64,000 nucleotides of DNA, taken from Bradyrhizobium sp. CB1015 (GTDB taxonomy: Bacteria > Pseudomonadota > Alphaproteobacteria > Rhizobiales > Xanthobacteraceae). Numbering within the stretch: position 1 is the stretch's first letter; every line of letters starts with the position of its first letter. Made by a program: the position numbers and the translations under genes. The notes under the pieces were generated by a model that did not search any database, was not told the origin of the DNA, and was given only the letters and a program-made list of their open reading frames with translations. The stretch is taken from NCBI RefSeq assembly GCF_025200925.1, contig NZ_CP104174.1:4836001-4900000 (forward strand), written 5' to 3'. Shown here one piece after another: positions 24,271-32,336 of this stretch.

Positions 24271-25425
24271 ATGAGCTCATCGCCCCGAAACGCGCCGTCC
24301 GCGCTGCGTTACAGGCTTGCCCCTGACCCGGCCGCCAAGGCCGCCATCGAGGCGACATTCCAGGCCTATGACCGCATGATGGAGATCCTCGACGAGGTGG
24401 CGCGGACTCACAATGTGGGTTCCAACGTGGTCCTGCTCCACGCCCATGCCTACGAGCCGATCCGCAAACAGACCGCGCTGCCCTCGCGGCTGGTGACGCT
24501 GGGCCTGCGCGACCGCACGGAGTACCGCGCCGCCCAGGGGCGCCGCCTGCCGCTCGACGACAAGCTCGCCAAGATCAAGGGGCCCGCCACCATTTCGATT
24601 GCGACCGTGCAAGGACGCTTCAGCGTGCCCTTCGACTACGCCGGCTATGCCGAGGGCTGGGGGCAGAGCGTGCCCGCGCGTCTCATCCGCACCGACGACG
24701 GTTTCGAAGTTCACTACGGCGTGACGCCGAACAGCCTGCCAGAGGAGGAGAACGCCATGGATACCATCGCTGCCGCTCCCGACAATTTCCTGTCCCGGGT
24801 CGGACGCCTGATCGCCGGGATCGCGTACGATGCGATCGAGCAGGCGGAAGGCAAGAACAAGCTGAAGGTGGTCGGCCAAGCCATCCGCGAGATCGAGCGC
24901 GCCGAGACCGAAGCGCGCGATGCGCTCGCCGCTGCGCGGGCCGAGGAATATCGTCTCAACGCGCGCCGCAGCGAGATCGAGCGGGCGATGACCGATCTTA
25001 CCGCCAAGATCGAGACCGCGGTCGCAGACGGGCGCGACGATCTCGCCCGCGCCGGCATCGCGCGGCAAATGGACCTCGAGGCGCAGTTCGAGGTGCTCTC
25101 CCGCGCCATCGACGAGAACAACGAGAAGATCGAGCGATGCGTGACATCGCTGCGCGCGGTGCTGTCGGCGCTGCAGGATGCCGAGCAGCGCCGCGCCGAT
25201 CTCGAAAAGAGCGAGGCACAGGCCAGCCCCCAGGCACCGACGTCGTCGCGGAAATCCGGCGGCACCTCCGCTGCCGCGAAGGCGCTGCGGGCGGGCAGGG
25301 CGGTGGCACGGACCACCGGCGTGCCGCCGGGAATTCCTTATTCGAGCGACATCGACGAGCTGAGCACGCTCCATCGCGACAAGGAAATCGCAGCGAGGCT
25401 GGCCCGGCTGAAGTCGGGCTCCTGA
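24271..25425 (+). CDS. PspA-like coiled-coil protein with an N-terminal TnpB-like module
   Basis: A 384-residue product from the ATG at 24271 (GTG at 24262 possible). Residues about 160-384 are a PspA/IM30-like membrane-stress protein: an amphipathic start (NFLSRVGRLIAGIAYDAIEQ) followed by long alpha-helical coiled coil (IREIERAETEARDALAAARA and onward) and a basic tail. Residues about 10-152 instead resemble the N-terminal wedge region of IS200/IS605 TnpB nucleases: LRYRLAPDPAAKAAIEATFQ, VLLHAHAYEPIRKQTALPSR, then ISIATVQGRFSVPFDYAGYA and ARLIRTDDGFEVHYGV. The RuvC aspartate motif that follows in TnpB is absent. An AGAGGAGGAG site before M163 could also start a 222-residue PspA alone. It begins the yqiJ-yqiK operon. 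Domain calls are by eye. Confidence 0.75.
   Translation: MSSSPRNAPSALRYRLAPDPAAKAAIEATFQAYDRMMEILDEVARTHNVGSNVVLLHAHAYEPIRKQTALPSRLVTLGLRDRTEYRAAQGRRLPLDDKLAKIKGPATISIATVQGRFSVPFDYAGYAEGWGQSVPARLIRTDDGFEVHYGVTPNSLPEEENAMDTIAAAPDNFLSRVGRLIAGIAYDAIEQAEGKNKLKVVGQAIREIERAETEARDALAAARAEEYRLNARRSEIERAMTDLTAKIETAVADGRDDLARAGIARQMDLEAQFEVLSRAIDENNEKIERCVTSLRAVLSALQDAEQRRADLEKSEAQASPQAPTSSRKSGGTSAAAKALRAGRAVARTTGVPPGIPYSSDIDELSTLHRDKEIAARLARLKSGS
24741..24750 (+). promoter_or_regulatory. Strong internal Shine-Dalgarno before codon 163 of the PspA fusion
   Basis: AGAGGAGGAG sits six bases before the ATG at 24757, near-ideal for initiation. A protein started there would have 222 residues and begin MDTIAAAPDNFLSRVGRLIA, matching the usual start and length of PspA. 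The codons also encode PEEEN, so chance cannot be excluded. Confidence 0.55.
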
Positions 25426-25435
25426 GTACCGTGTC

Positions 25436-26095
25436 ATGAGCGCTCTGCTCGAACACGTCATGGCGCCTGAGGTCAGGCCGTTCGCGATCGCGGCGGCCAT
25501 GATCGTCATCGTCGGCTCGGTCGAGGTGATCTCGATGCTGGTCGGGGCCTCCTTGAGCGAGATGCTCGGCACCAACATCGATTTCGCTCATCCCAGCGAC
25601 AACGGCGTGCTCAACGCCATCTCCTGGGTCAATGTCGGCGGCGTGCCGCTCTTGATCTTCCTGCTGCTGTTGCTCGGCGCCTTCTCCATCACCGGGTTCC
25701 TGATCCAGGACCTCGCGCGGATAGTTGCAGGCCCCTTGCCGGCGGCGGTCGCCTCGGTCGCGGCCGTCGCGGTCTCGGTTCCGCTGGTCCGCGCCGCCAG
25801 CCGGGCCATCGCGCGGGTCATTCCCAAGGACGAAAGCTACGTCGTCGGCTTGGGGGATCTCGTCGGCCGCATCGGGGAGGTCGTCGTCGGCCCGCTCGAC
25901 CAGGGGCCGCCCGGCCGCGTCAGCGTGGCCGACGTTCACGGCAACCGCCATTTCGTCTCGGCGGTCGCGGCGCCGTCATCGGGACCTTTGCCGCAGGGAA
26001 CCATGGTCCTCCTGGTCGACCGCGATGGCACCCGTTTCGTCGCGGTGAAGGCCGACGATGAACTCAAGCCGTCCAAGCCCACTCTAAGCAGTTAG
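25436..26095 (+). CDS. yqiJ: YqiJ-family inner-membrane protein
   Basis: The 219-residue product has an N-terminal helix pair, a further membrane segment (VNVGGVPLLIFLLLLLGAFS) and a helix from about residue 95 rich in alanine and valine, followed by a soluble C-terminal OB-fold-like domain (about 135-210; LVGRIGEVVVGPLDQGPPGR, GTMVLLVDRDGTRFVAVK). This matches the YqiJ family, related to NfeD, whose genes pair with flotillins. The gene starts 10 bases after the PspA fusion and 23 bases before the flotillin gene. The expected role is in membrane organisation together with YqiK; the molecular function is not known. Confidence 0.82.
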   Translation: MSALLEHVMAPEVRPFAIAAAMIVIVGSVEVISMLVGASLSEMLGTNIDFAHPSDNGVLNAISWVNVGGVPLLIFLLLLLGAFSITGFLIQDLARIVAGPLPAAVASVAAVAVSVPLVRAASRAIARVIPKDESYVVGLGDLVGRIGEVVVGPLDQGPPGRVSVADVHGNRHFVSAVAAPSSGPLPQGTMVLLVDRDGTRFVAVKADDELKPSKPTLSS

Positions 26096-26118
26096 CAAGT
26101 CCCACAGCGGAGAAAGCC

Positions 26119-27813
26119 ATGTTCGACATTGCAGTCCCGGCCGTGATCGGCGTCGCGCTGATCGTCGTCCTGGGGATCGTCTTCACCATTCTCTACAAGC
26201 GCGCCACCCGCGACGAGGCCTTCGTGCGCACCGGGCTTGGCGGCAAGAAGGTCGTGCTCGACGGCGGCGCCATGATCCTGCCGATCTTCCACTCCTACGC
26301 CAGCGTCAATCTGAAGACGCTGCGGCTCACCGTCGAGCGCAAGGAGCGGGAATCCCTCATCACCAAGGACCGCCTGCGCGTCGACATCGTTGCCGAGTTC
26401 TACGTCCGCGTCCGTCCCGACGAGGAGAGCATCGCGCTCGCGAGCCAGACGCTCGGCGCATTGACCAACGACGCCGAGGCGCTGCGCAACCAGGTCGAGG
26501 CGAAATTCGTCGACGGCCTGCGCTCGGTCGCAGCGACCATGACCATCCTGGAACTCCAGGAGAAGCGCTCGGATTTCGTCAAGCATGTGCAGTCCACGGT
26601 CGAGTCCGACGTCAAGTCGAACGGTCTCGAGCTGGAATCGGTGTCGCTGACCAAGCTCGACCAGACCGACGTCAAGTTCTTCAACCCAGAGAACTTCTTC
26701 GACGCCGAAGGCCTCACGCAGCTGAAGACCATCACCGAGACCCGTCGGCGCGACCGCAATGCCATCGTGCGCGACAACGAGGTGGCGATCGCGCAGAAGG
26801 ACCTCGAGGCGCGGCAGCAGACCCTGACCATCGAACGCACCAAGAAAGAGGCGGAGCTGTCGCAGGAGCGCGACATCGCAAACAAGACGGCGAGCACCCG
26901 CGCCGAGGTCGCAACCGCGACGCAGACAGCGCGCCTGACCGAGGAGAATGCCCGCATCGACACCGACAGGGCGGTTGCCGAGAAGGAGGCCGGCGCAAAG
27001 CAGGTCAAGGAAACCGCGGTGATCGAGTCGGATCTCGCGATCAACAAGCGCAAGACCGACGCCCAGCGCGAGATCCAGATCGCGACGCAGGAAAACGAGA
27101 TCCAGATCGCGGCGAAGAGCAAGCAGACCTCGGAGGCCGTCGCCGAGGCCAAGGCCGCCGAAGCGCTCGCCGTCTCGGCCGAAGAAAAGGTCGTGACTGC
27201 ACGCGCGGTCGAGGTCGCCGATCGCGCCCGTCTCACCCAGGTGCTCGCCGCACGGACCGAGGCCGAGCGCAAGTCGACCGAGCTGATCGTCGCGGCCGAA
27301 GCCGAGAAGAAAGCCTCGCTCGACCGTGCCGAGGCCGTCAAGACGCTGGCGACGGCGGAAGCCGAATCCAACAAGATCAAGGCGGTCGGCGTGCGCAACA
27401 TCGGCGAGGCGGAAGCTGCCGTCATCACCATGAAGAACGAGGCGCAGAACAAGCTCGGCAGCAACGTGATCGATTTCGAGATCGCCAAGAAGCGGATCGA
27501 GATCATGCCGTCGGCGCTGGCCGAAATGGTGAAGCCGATCGCGAACCTCAAGGACGTCCGCATCCTGCACACCGGCGGCGCGTTCGGCGGCAACGGCGCC
27601 GGCGCAGGCAATGTCGGCTTCGGTGAAGGCCTGGCCGGCGAGCTGCTCAAGGTGCATGCGCTGCGCCCGATGATCGACGAGATCCTGCGCCAGAGCGGTT
27701 TTGCGCCGGGCGACGATCCGGTGAAAGCGCTGGTCGGCGCCGTGACGGGAAAGAGCAACGGCGCGGCCGTGCCGGCGCCGGTGCCGGAGAAAACAAGCCC
27801 CGCCGAACTATGA
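26119..27813 (+). CDS. yqiK: Flotillin-like protein YqiK
   Basis: SPFH/band-7 flotillin of 564 residues. An N-terminal membrane anchor (VPAVIGVALIVVLGIVFTIL) is followed by the SPFH domain (about residues 45-220; GGAMILPIFHSYASVNLKTL, KDRLRVDIVAEFYVRVRPDE) and a very long alanine-, glutamate- and lysine-rich coiled coil (about 220-480). A glycine-rich stretch (GGAFGGNGAGAGN) precedes the C-terminus. In bacteria such proteins form membrane microdomain scaffolds. The gene is preceded by yqiJ as in E. coli, and here the unit also contains a PspA protein. Its stop overlaps the next small gene by four bases. Confidence 0.9.
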   Translation: MFDIAVPAVIGVALIVVLGIVFTILYKRATRDEAFVRTGLGGKKVVLDGGAMILPIFHSYASVNLKTLRLTVERKERESLITKDRLRVDIVAEFYVRVRPDEESIALASQTLGALTNDAEALRNQVEAKFVDGLRSVAATMTILELQEKRSDFVKHVQSTVESDVKSNGLELESVSLTKLDQTDVKFFNPENFFDAEGLTQLKTITETRRRDRNAIVRDNEVAIAQKDLEARQQTLTIERTKKEAELSQERDIANKTASTRAEVATATQTARLTEENARIDTDRAVAEKEAGAKQVKETAVIESDLAINKRKTDAQREIQIATQENEIQIAAKSKQTSEAVAEAKAAEALAVSAEEKVVTARAVEVADRARLTQVLAARTEAERKSTELIVAAEAEKKASLDRAEAVKTLATAEAESNKIKAVGVRNIGEAEAAVITMKNEAQNKLGSNVIDFEIAKKRIEIMPSALAEMVKPIANLKDVRILHTGGAFGGNGAGAGNVGFGEGLAGELLKVHALRPMIDEILRQSGFAPGDDPVKALVGAVTGKSNGAAVPAPVPEKTSPAEL

Positions 27814-28134
27814 ATGCCCGTTCGCTTGCGGCCGATGCCCGCAACGTCAGCGTCATCAACGAGACCCGCTATGCCATCAAGTTCCTCGGCTTCAACGCGC
27901 CGGATGATGGGCTGGACGAATGGGAGAACGAGCTCGACAAGGTGTTGCAGAACCAGGCCAGCAACTTATGTCGAGGTCGATGACGACGACGAAGGCTGCG
28001 TCTGGAGCATTCGCGTCGACTGGCAGAACAATCACGGGTCGGTGCTGTGGAGGAACGTCAATCTCTGCAAGTTCACCGCGCTCCGCCTGCGCTACGACCC
28101 CGGCACCAAGACCACCTCGTTCCTCGCGGAATAG
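27810..28134 (+). pseudogene. Small gene after yqiK, split by an apparent frameshift
   Basis: From the ATG at 27810, which overlaps the yqiK stop, the frame reads a plausible protein (MNARSLAADARNVSVINETR, then AIKFLGFNAPDDGLDEWENE and LDKVLQNQAS) but then stops at 27977 after nonsense. From about 27961 the +1 frame continues with plausible protein (TYVEVDDDDEGCVWSIRVDW, then a stretch ending TKTTSFLAE) to 28134. Joining the two gives a product of about 107 residues. One extra base around 27958-27964 accounts for it. The cause may be a real mutation, a sequencing error or, less likely, programmed shifting. The second half is rich in tryptophan and acidic residues. No family is recognised. Confidence 0.6.
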
Positions 28135-28211
28135 TCTTTGCTCGGCAGGGGCGGAGGAGAGGCCATCCAGGCCCCTCCTGGGCGCGTTGCGGATGATGGC
28201 GAATTCGTCCT

Positions 28212-28239
28212 TTGCAAGCGCAAGCGGCTTTGTTATACG
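28212..28239 (+). promoter_or_regulatory. Candidate promoter of tRNA-Asn
   Basis: TTGCAA (28212-28217) and TATACG (28234-28239) are 16 bases apart, and the tRNA begins 31 bases after the -10 hexamer. This is the best housekeeping-type promoter seen in the window. Confidence 0.5.
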
Positions 28240-28270
28240 CAGCCGCGCGCGAACGAATGGTTCGCCCTTT

Positions 28271-28345
28271 TCCTCGGTAGCTCAGCGGTAGAGCATCCGA
28301 CTGTTAATCGGATGGTCGCTGGTTCGAATCCAGCCCGGGGAGCCA
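28271..28345 (+). tRNA. tRNA-Asn (anticodon GTT), CCA encoded
   Basis: The acceptor TCCTCGG pairs with CCGGGGA (28335-28341, one G-T pair), followed by discriminator G and CCA. The anticodon stem CCGAC/ATCGG-type arm encloses CTGTTAA, giving anticodon GTT. D-loop GCTCAGCGGTAGAGC and T-arm CTGG-TTCGAAT-CCAG are standard. Confidence 0.97.
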
Positions 28346-28542
28346 AATTTTGCCTGGAACTCAATGGTTTGCGCTCGCATCCTCACGCGGTGCACGATCT
28401 GCTTTCCCTGATTTTTGAACATTCCAGCGCGGAATCGCGCTCAAACAGATGTGTGTCGGCGTCGTCCCGCCATTCGGACGGCGCCAAATCGACTCAATTC
28501 ACGTCGAGCGTGGATTCGCCGGACATTTCGGAGCTGATTCCC

Positions 28543-28722
28543 ATGCCAGACATCCAGGTCGACCGTTCGGATATGGCCCCCTCGATTCTGCCGGCCGGCA
28601 TTCCCGAGCTCAGCGACGATGAATGCCTCGCTTGTCTCGCGCGTGCAGTCGAGGCGCCGGATTCGGCGCGACTGGACGAGGTCGCCGCCCTGATCGGCCG
28701 CTTGGCGGTCGCCATCGAATAG
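28543..28722 (+). CDS. Possible small acidic protein (59 aa)
   Basis: An ATG at 28543 opens a 59-residue acidic frame (begins MPDIQVDRSDMAPSILPAGI, ends IGRLAVAIE) with a likely helical centre (LSDDECLACLARAVEAPDSA). The same frame is open further upstream, but that would run across tRNA-Asn. Codon bias is consistent with coding, but the ribosome site is poor and no family is recognised. It may be a real short gene or chance. Confidence 0.4.
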   Translation: MPDIQVDRSDMAPSILPAGIPELSDDECLACLARAVEAPDSARLDEVAALIGRLAVAIE

Positions 28723-28858
28723 GGCTGGTCGAGCCCCCATCAGGAGGGCTGCGGAGCGCGATGCGCATCGCCAACGGCCATGTTGCGTTTTGACCGGGCA
28801 TGCTCCAAAGATGCCGCGATTTTTCTCCGCGGCATCGTCCGCATTGCAGGGTCCGTAA

Positions 28859-29521
28859 ATGTCCGGTTTTTCGACCGCGCGCCAAAAAATGGTCGATGGC
28901 CAGGTGCGCACCAATGACGTCACCGACCGCCGTGTTCTCGATGCCATGCTCACGGTGCCGCGCGAGGCCTTTGTTCCGGCCGGCCGGCAGGCGCTGGCTT
29001 ATCTCGATCTCGACCTCGACGTGAGCGAAGGCACCGCCAAGCGGTTCCTGATCAAGCCGGCGCTGACCGGCAAGCTGCTCCAGGCCGCCGAGATCGGCGA
29101 GGGCGACAACGTGCTGGTCGTCGGCTGCGCCACCGGCTACCTCGCCGCACTGACCGCCAAGCTCGCGGGTCAGGTCACGGCGACCGAGTGCGATTCGGCT
29201 TTGGCCGCCAAGGCCAGGGACGCCTTCACCGCCCAGGGGCTAACCAATGTCGCCTGCAAGGCGGCGGCCTGTACCGAGGGGGATCCTTCTGCCGCCCCCT
29301 ATGATGTGATCGTCCTCAACGGGGCGGCCGAAGTGATGCCGGAAGCTCTGCTCGGGCAGCTGAAGGAGGGGGGGCGCCTGGTGGGGGTGTCGGCCGAATC
29401 GAGGCCGCCGCGCGCCACAATTGTGACCCGTACCCACGGCGAATTCGGCCATCGGACGCTGTTCGATGCCGCCGCGCCGGTCCTTCCCGGCCTGGAGCGG
29501 GCGGCTGCCTTTGTCTTCTGA
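28859..29521 (+). CDS. Protein-L-isoaspartate O-methyltransferase family protein
   Basis: S-adenosylmethionine-dependent methyltransferase of the PCMT family, 220 residues. The N-terminal block VDGQVRTNDVTDRRVLDAML and VPREAFVPAG is typical, and the SAM loop appears as VLVVGCATGYLAALTAKLAG. In true Pcm enzymes the loop reads GTGSGY and is preceded by a serine- or threonine-rich substrate segment; here it is GCATGY and the segment differs (LDVSEGTAKRFLIKPAL), so activity on isoaspartate is uncertain. A gene of this type regularly precedes tolC in alphaproteobacteria, as it does here. Confidence 0.82.
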   Translation: MSGFSTARQKMVDGQVRTNDVTDRRVLDAMLTVPREAFVPAGRQALAYLDLDLDVSEGTAKRFLIKPALTGKLLQAAEIGEGDNVLVVGCATGYLAALTAKLAGQVTATECDSALAAKARDAFTAQGLTNVACKAAACTEGDPSAAPYDVIVLNGAAEVMPEALLGQLKEGGRLVGVSAESRPPRATIVTRTHGEFGHRTLFDAAAPVLPGLERAAAFVF

Positions 29522-29708
29522 CGGCCCAAAAGCCGCCCCAAATCCCGTTCTGAATCAGAAGTGTGGCCGGGATGCTGCACGTGAAGAGTTTCCACTGAGA
29601 ACCACCCTCGGGTAGTTCCGTCGCGCTTGGTCGCGTCCTATGTTGCGGCGGGGCAGCGACTCCACTGTAGACGGTAACCCAGCTCGCGGGCACGAGCCGG
29701 GCGTTAGA

Positions 29709-31112
29709 ATGAACGGAATTTCAGGGATGCATGGGGTGAAGCTCTTCACCGGAGCTGCGGTTTCGGTCCTGTTGCTGGCGCTTGCCGGGCCGACGCCTGC
29801 CTTGGCGGAGACGATGGAAGGCGCGCTGGTGCGCGCCTATCAGGACAATCCGCAACTCAACGCACAGCGCGCCCAGGTGCGTGTGACCGACGAAAACGTG
29901 CCGCAAGCTTTGTCCGGATATCGCCCGCGCGTTTCGCTGAGTGCGAGCGCCGGCTATCAATATCAGGACACGCTGACCGCGCCGGGCGCAACGCCGATCA
30001 ACGGGACCACGGTCCCCCGCGCTGCCGCCCTGACCATTCAGCAGTCCCTGTACAACGGCAATATCACGGCCAACCGGGTTCGCAACGCCGAGCACCAGGT
30101 CTCGGGCGCGCGCGAGGGCCTGCGCAATCTGGAACAGAGCGTCCTGTTCCTGGCGGCGCAAACCTACATGGATTATCTGCGTGATTCGGCGACGGTCGAG
30201 GTCAACAAGAGCAACGTCCGCGTGCTCGAGCAGACGTTGAAGCAGACCCGCGACCGCTTCAATGTCGGCGAGGTCACCCGTACCGACGTGGCGCAATCGG
30301 AAGCGCAATTGGCTGCCGGCCGAACGCTGGAGCAGCAGGCCGAGGCCACGCTGACGTCGACGCGAGCAACCTACCGCCGCGTAATCGGCAACGAGCCTAG
30401 CAACCTCGCGCCCGGCTCGCCGGTGGATCGCTTGCTGCCGCCGACGCTAGCTAAGGCGGTCGAGCTCACGCTGACTGAAAATCCGACGGTGACGGCGGCG
30501 ATGTTCGGCATCGATGTCGCCTACATGACCGTGAAGATCAATGAGGGCGCGCTGCTGCCGACGGTCACGTTGCAGGCGACCGCCCAGCAGGCAAACGAAC
30601 AATCCTTGATTCAATACCGGGCATTCAACGCCAGTGCTGTCGCGCAAGCCACGTGGCAGCTCTATCAGGGCGGCACCGAATATTCGCTGATCCGACAATC
30701 CAAGGAGTCGCTGGCCCAGCAACGTCTCACGCTGGATCAGACTCGTGATCAGGCTCGCGCTGATACCGTATCTGCCTGGGGCCTGCTGCAATCGTCGAAA
30801 GCTCAGGTGGCGTCCGCACAAGCCCAGGTGACGGCATCCGAGATCGCGCTGAACGGTGTGCGCGAGGAGGCAAAAGCCGGCCAGCGCACCACGCTCGACG
30901 TCCTCAATGCACAGCAGGCCCTGGTCAACGCGCGCATCAATCTCGTCAACGCGCAGCACGATCGCGTTGTGAATTCCTACAGGGTGCTCAGTACCGTCGG
31001 CCGGCTGTCGCCCAAGGTGCTCGGCCTTGTGACAACGGTCTACGACCCCAGCGTTCACTACCATCAGGTCCGCGACAGCTGGGCAGGCGTTCGCACGCCT
31101 GACGGGCGCTGA
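29709..31112 (+). CDS. tolC: TolC-family outer-membrane channel protein
   Basis: Outer-membrane channel-tunnel protein serving type I secretion and multidrug efflux. From the ATG at 29709 (467 residues) a clear signal peptide (FTGAAVSVLLLALAGPTPALA) is cleaved before ETMEGALVRAYQDNPQLNAQ, the normal mature start. The frame is open to 29640 but that extension is not signal-like. Two repeat halves with long helices are visible (NVRVLEQTLKQTRDRFNVGE and TLDVLNAQQALVNARINLVN). It is not lipidated, unlike the efflux lipoprotein at 5385. It follows the PCMT-like gene. Confidence 0.9.
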   Translation: MNGISGMHGVKLFTGAAVSVLLLALAGPTPALAETMEGALVRAYQDNPQLNAQRAQVRVTDENVPQALSGYRPRVSLSASAGYQYQDTLTAPGATPINGTTVPRAAALTIQQSLYNGNITANRVRNAEHQVSGAREGLRNLEQSVLFLAAQTYMDYLRDSATVEVNKSNVRVLEQTLKQTRDRFNVGEVTRTDVAQSEAQLAAGRTLEQQAEATLTSTRATYRRVIGNEPSNLAPGSPVDRLLPPTLAKAVELTLTENPTVTAAMFGIDVAYMTVKINEGALLPTVTLQATAQQANEQSLIQYRAFNASAVAQATWQLYQGGTEYSLIRQSKESLAQQRLTLDQTRDQARADTVSAWGLLQSSKAQVASAQAQVTASEIALNGVREEAKAGQRTTLDVLNAQQALVNARINLVNAQHDRVVNSYRVLSTVGRLSPKVLGLVTTVYDPSVHYHQVRDSWAGVRTPDGR

Positions 31113-31416
31113 TTCCCGCAATCATCCGGTCGATCTCGCAACAGCCGAGGTCGACCGGTGCTTTGCTTGCAATCGTCAAATTCCCTGACATAGCCTTGCC
31201 AAGATGATGCGGGTCGATTCGCCCCCGCGTTGATGTCGTGTGCGTAACGCTTCAGTGCCGGGGGCAGGGGCACACCGCTGCACGTTGAGCCGTGATCTGG
31301 GGACAAGTCGGGCTGCGACGACGAAAATGACGGGCCTGTCGTTGCGGAACCGGCCAATCCTGCCGTGCTTGGTGTAAGACAACGCATGCGAGGGCGTTGA
31401 TGATGTGGAGTCGGAG
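31113..31416. other. 304-base intergenic region before popZ
   Basis: No gene, clear hairpin terminator or convincing promoter is recognised. The GTG at 31405 would extend popZ by four codons. The popZ promoter is expected here. Confidence 0.4.
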
Positions 31417-32196
31417 ATGACGCAGCCTGCAAAGGTCACAGAACCCTCCATGGAGGAGATTCTGGCCTCGATCCGGCGCATCATTGCCGACGATGAGGCA
31501 AAGCCCCCGCCGGCCGAGGCCGCCAAGCCCGAGAAGGCTGCGGTGCCCGCCGCGCCGGCGAAGCCGCAGGCGATGAACGACATTCCGCCATCCAAGGTCG
31601 CTCCGCCCAAACCCGCCGCCGAGAAGCCTGCTGCACCGCCGCCGGCCGCAAAGCCGGCGCCGCCACCTGCGCCCGCGCCCGCGGCGGACGCATCCAACAG
31701 CCAGGACGATATCGACGCCTTGCTGGCGGGTCTCGATGCGGCCACACCTGCGCCCGAGGTCCGCGCGCCAGAGCCAGAGCCAGAGCCAGAGCCCGAACCG
31801 GACGTGCTCGAACTGACCGACGACATGGCGATGGACCCGACGCCGCCTCCGCCGCCGCCGAGCTTCCGCAAGGTCGAGCCGCGCGACGATCTCGAATTCG
31901 CCGAACCGCCGCAGTCGCGGCCCGCTCCGCCACCGTCCTACGCGCCGGTGGACTTCGACGCGCCACCGCTGCCCCCGCAGCAGCCGATCCTGGCGCAATC
32001 GACGGTTTCCGCGGTCGAATCCGCCTTCAACTCCCTGGCCCATACGGTGCTCAGCAGCAATGCGCGGACGCTGGAGGACCTGGTCAAGGAGATGCTGCGG
32101 CCGATGCTGAAGTCCTGGCTCGACGACAACCTGCCGGGCCTCGTTGAACGCATCGTGAAGGCCGAAATCGAGCGGGTCTCGCGCGGCGGCCGCTGA
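31417..32196 (+). CDS. popZ: PopZ-like pole-organising protein (DUF2497)
   Basis: The 259-residue protein has the three-part PopZ layout: an N-terminal helix with the family signature SMEEILASIRRIIADDEAKP, a long proline- and acid-rich disordered middle, and a C-terminal helical oligomerisation region (SAVESAFNSLAHTVLSSNAR, LEDLVKEMLRPMLKSWLDDN). In Caulobacter, PopZ forms a polar matrix that anchors the chromosome and recruits partners. The ATG at 31417 is preferred over the GTG at 31405. It lies 140 bases upstream of valS, as in related Rhizobiales. An EPEPEPEPEP tract around residues 122-134 is a low-complexity repeat. Confidence 0.85.
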   Translation: MTQPAKVTEPSMEEILASIRRIIADDEAKPPPAEAAKPEKAAVPAAPAKPQAMNDIPPSKVAPPKPAAEKPAAPPPAAKPAPPPAPAPAADASNSQDDIDALLAGLDAATPAPEVRAPEPEPEPEPEPDVLELTDDMAMDPTPPPPPPSFRKVEPRDDLEFAEPPQSRPAPPPSYAPVDFDAPPLPPQQPILAQSTVSAVESAFNSLAHTVLSSNARTLEDLVKEMLRPMLKSWLDDNLPGLVERIVKAEIERVSRGGR

Positions 32197-32336
32197 GGGC
32201 GGCCGAAGGGCCCTCATAACGCCCGGCCTGGATGTCATATTCGGGCCCGGACCGGGCCGGAAAGCGCTGTTGCCGCCTCGTTGTCCCCTGACCTTTTCGT
32301 TGACTTGGCCGCCTCCCGCGGCTTTCTAGCAGCCCC

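Noticed and set aside
28138..28722. Open frame that runs through tRNA-Asn
   Set aside because: The tRNA is certain; only the part from the ATG at 28543 could be a gene.
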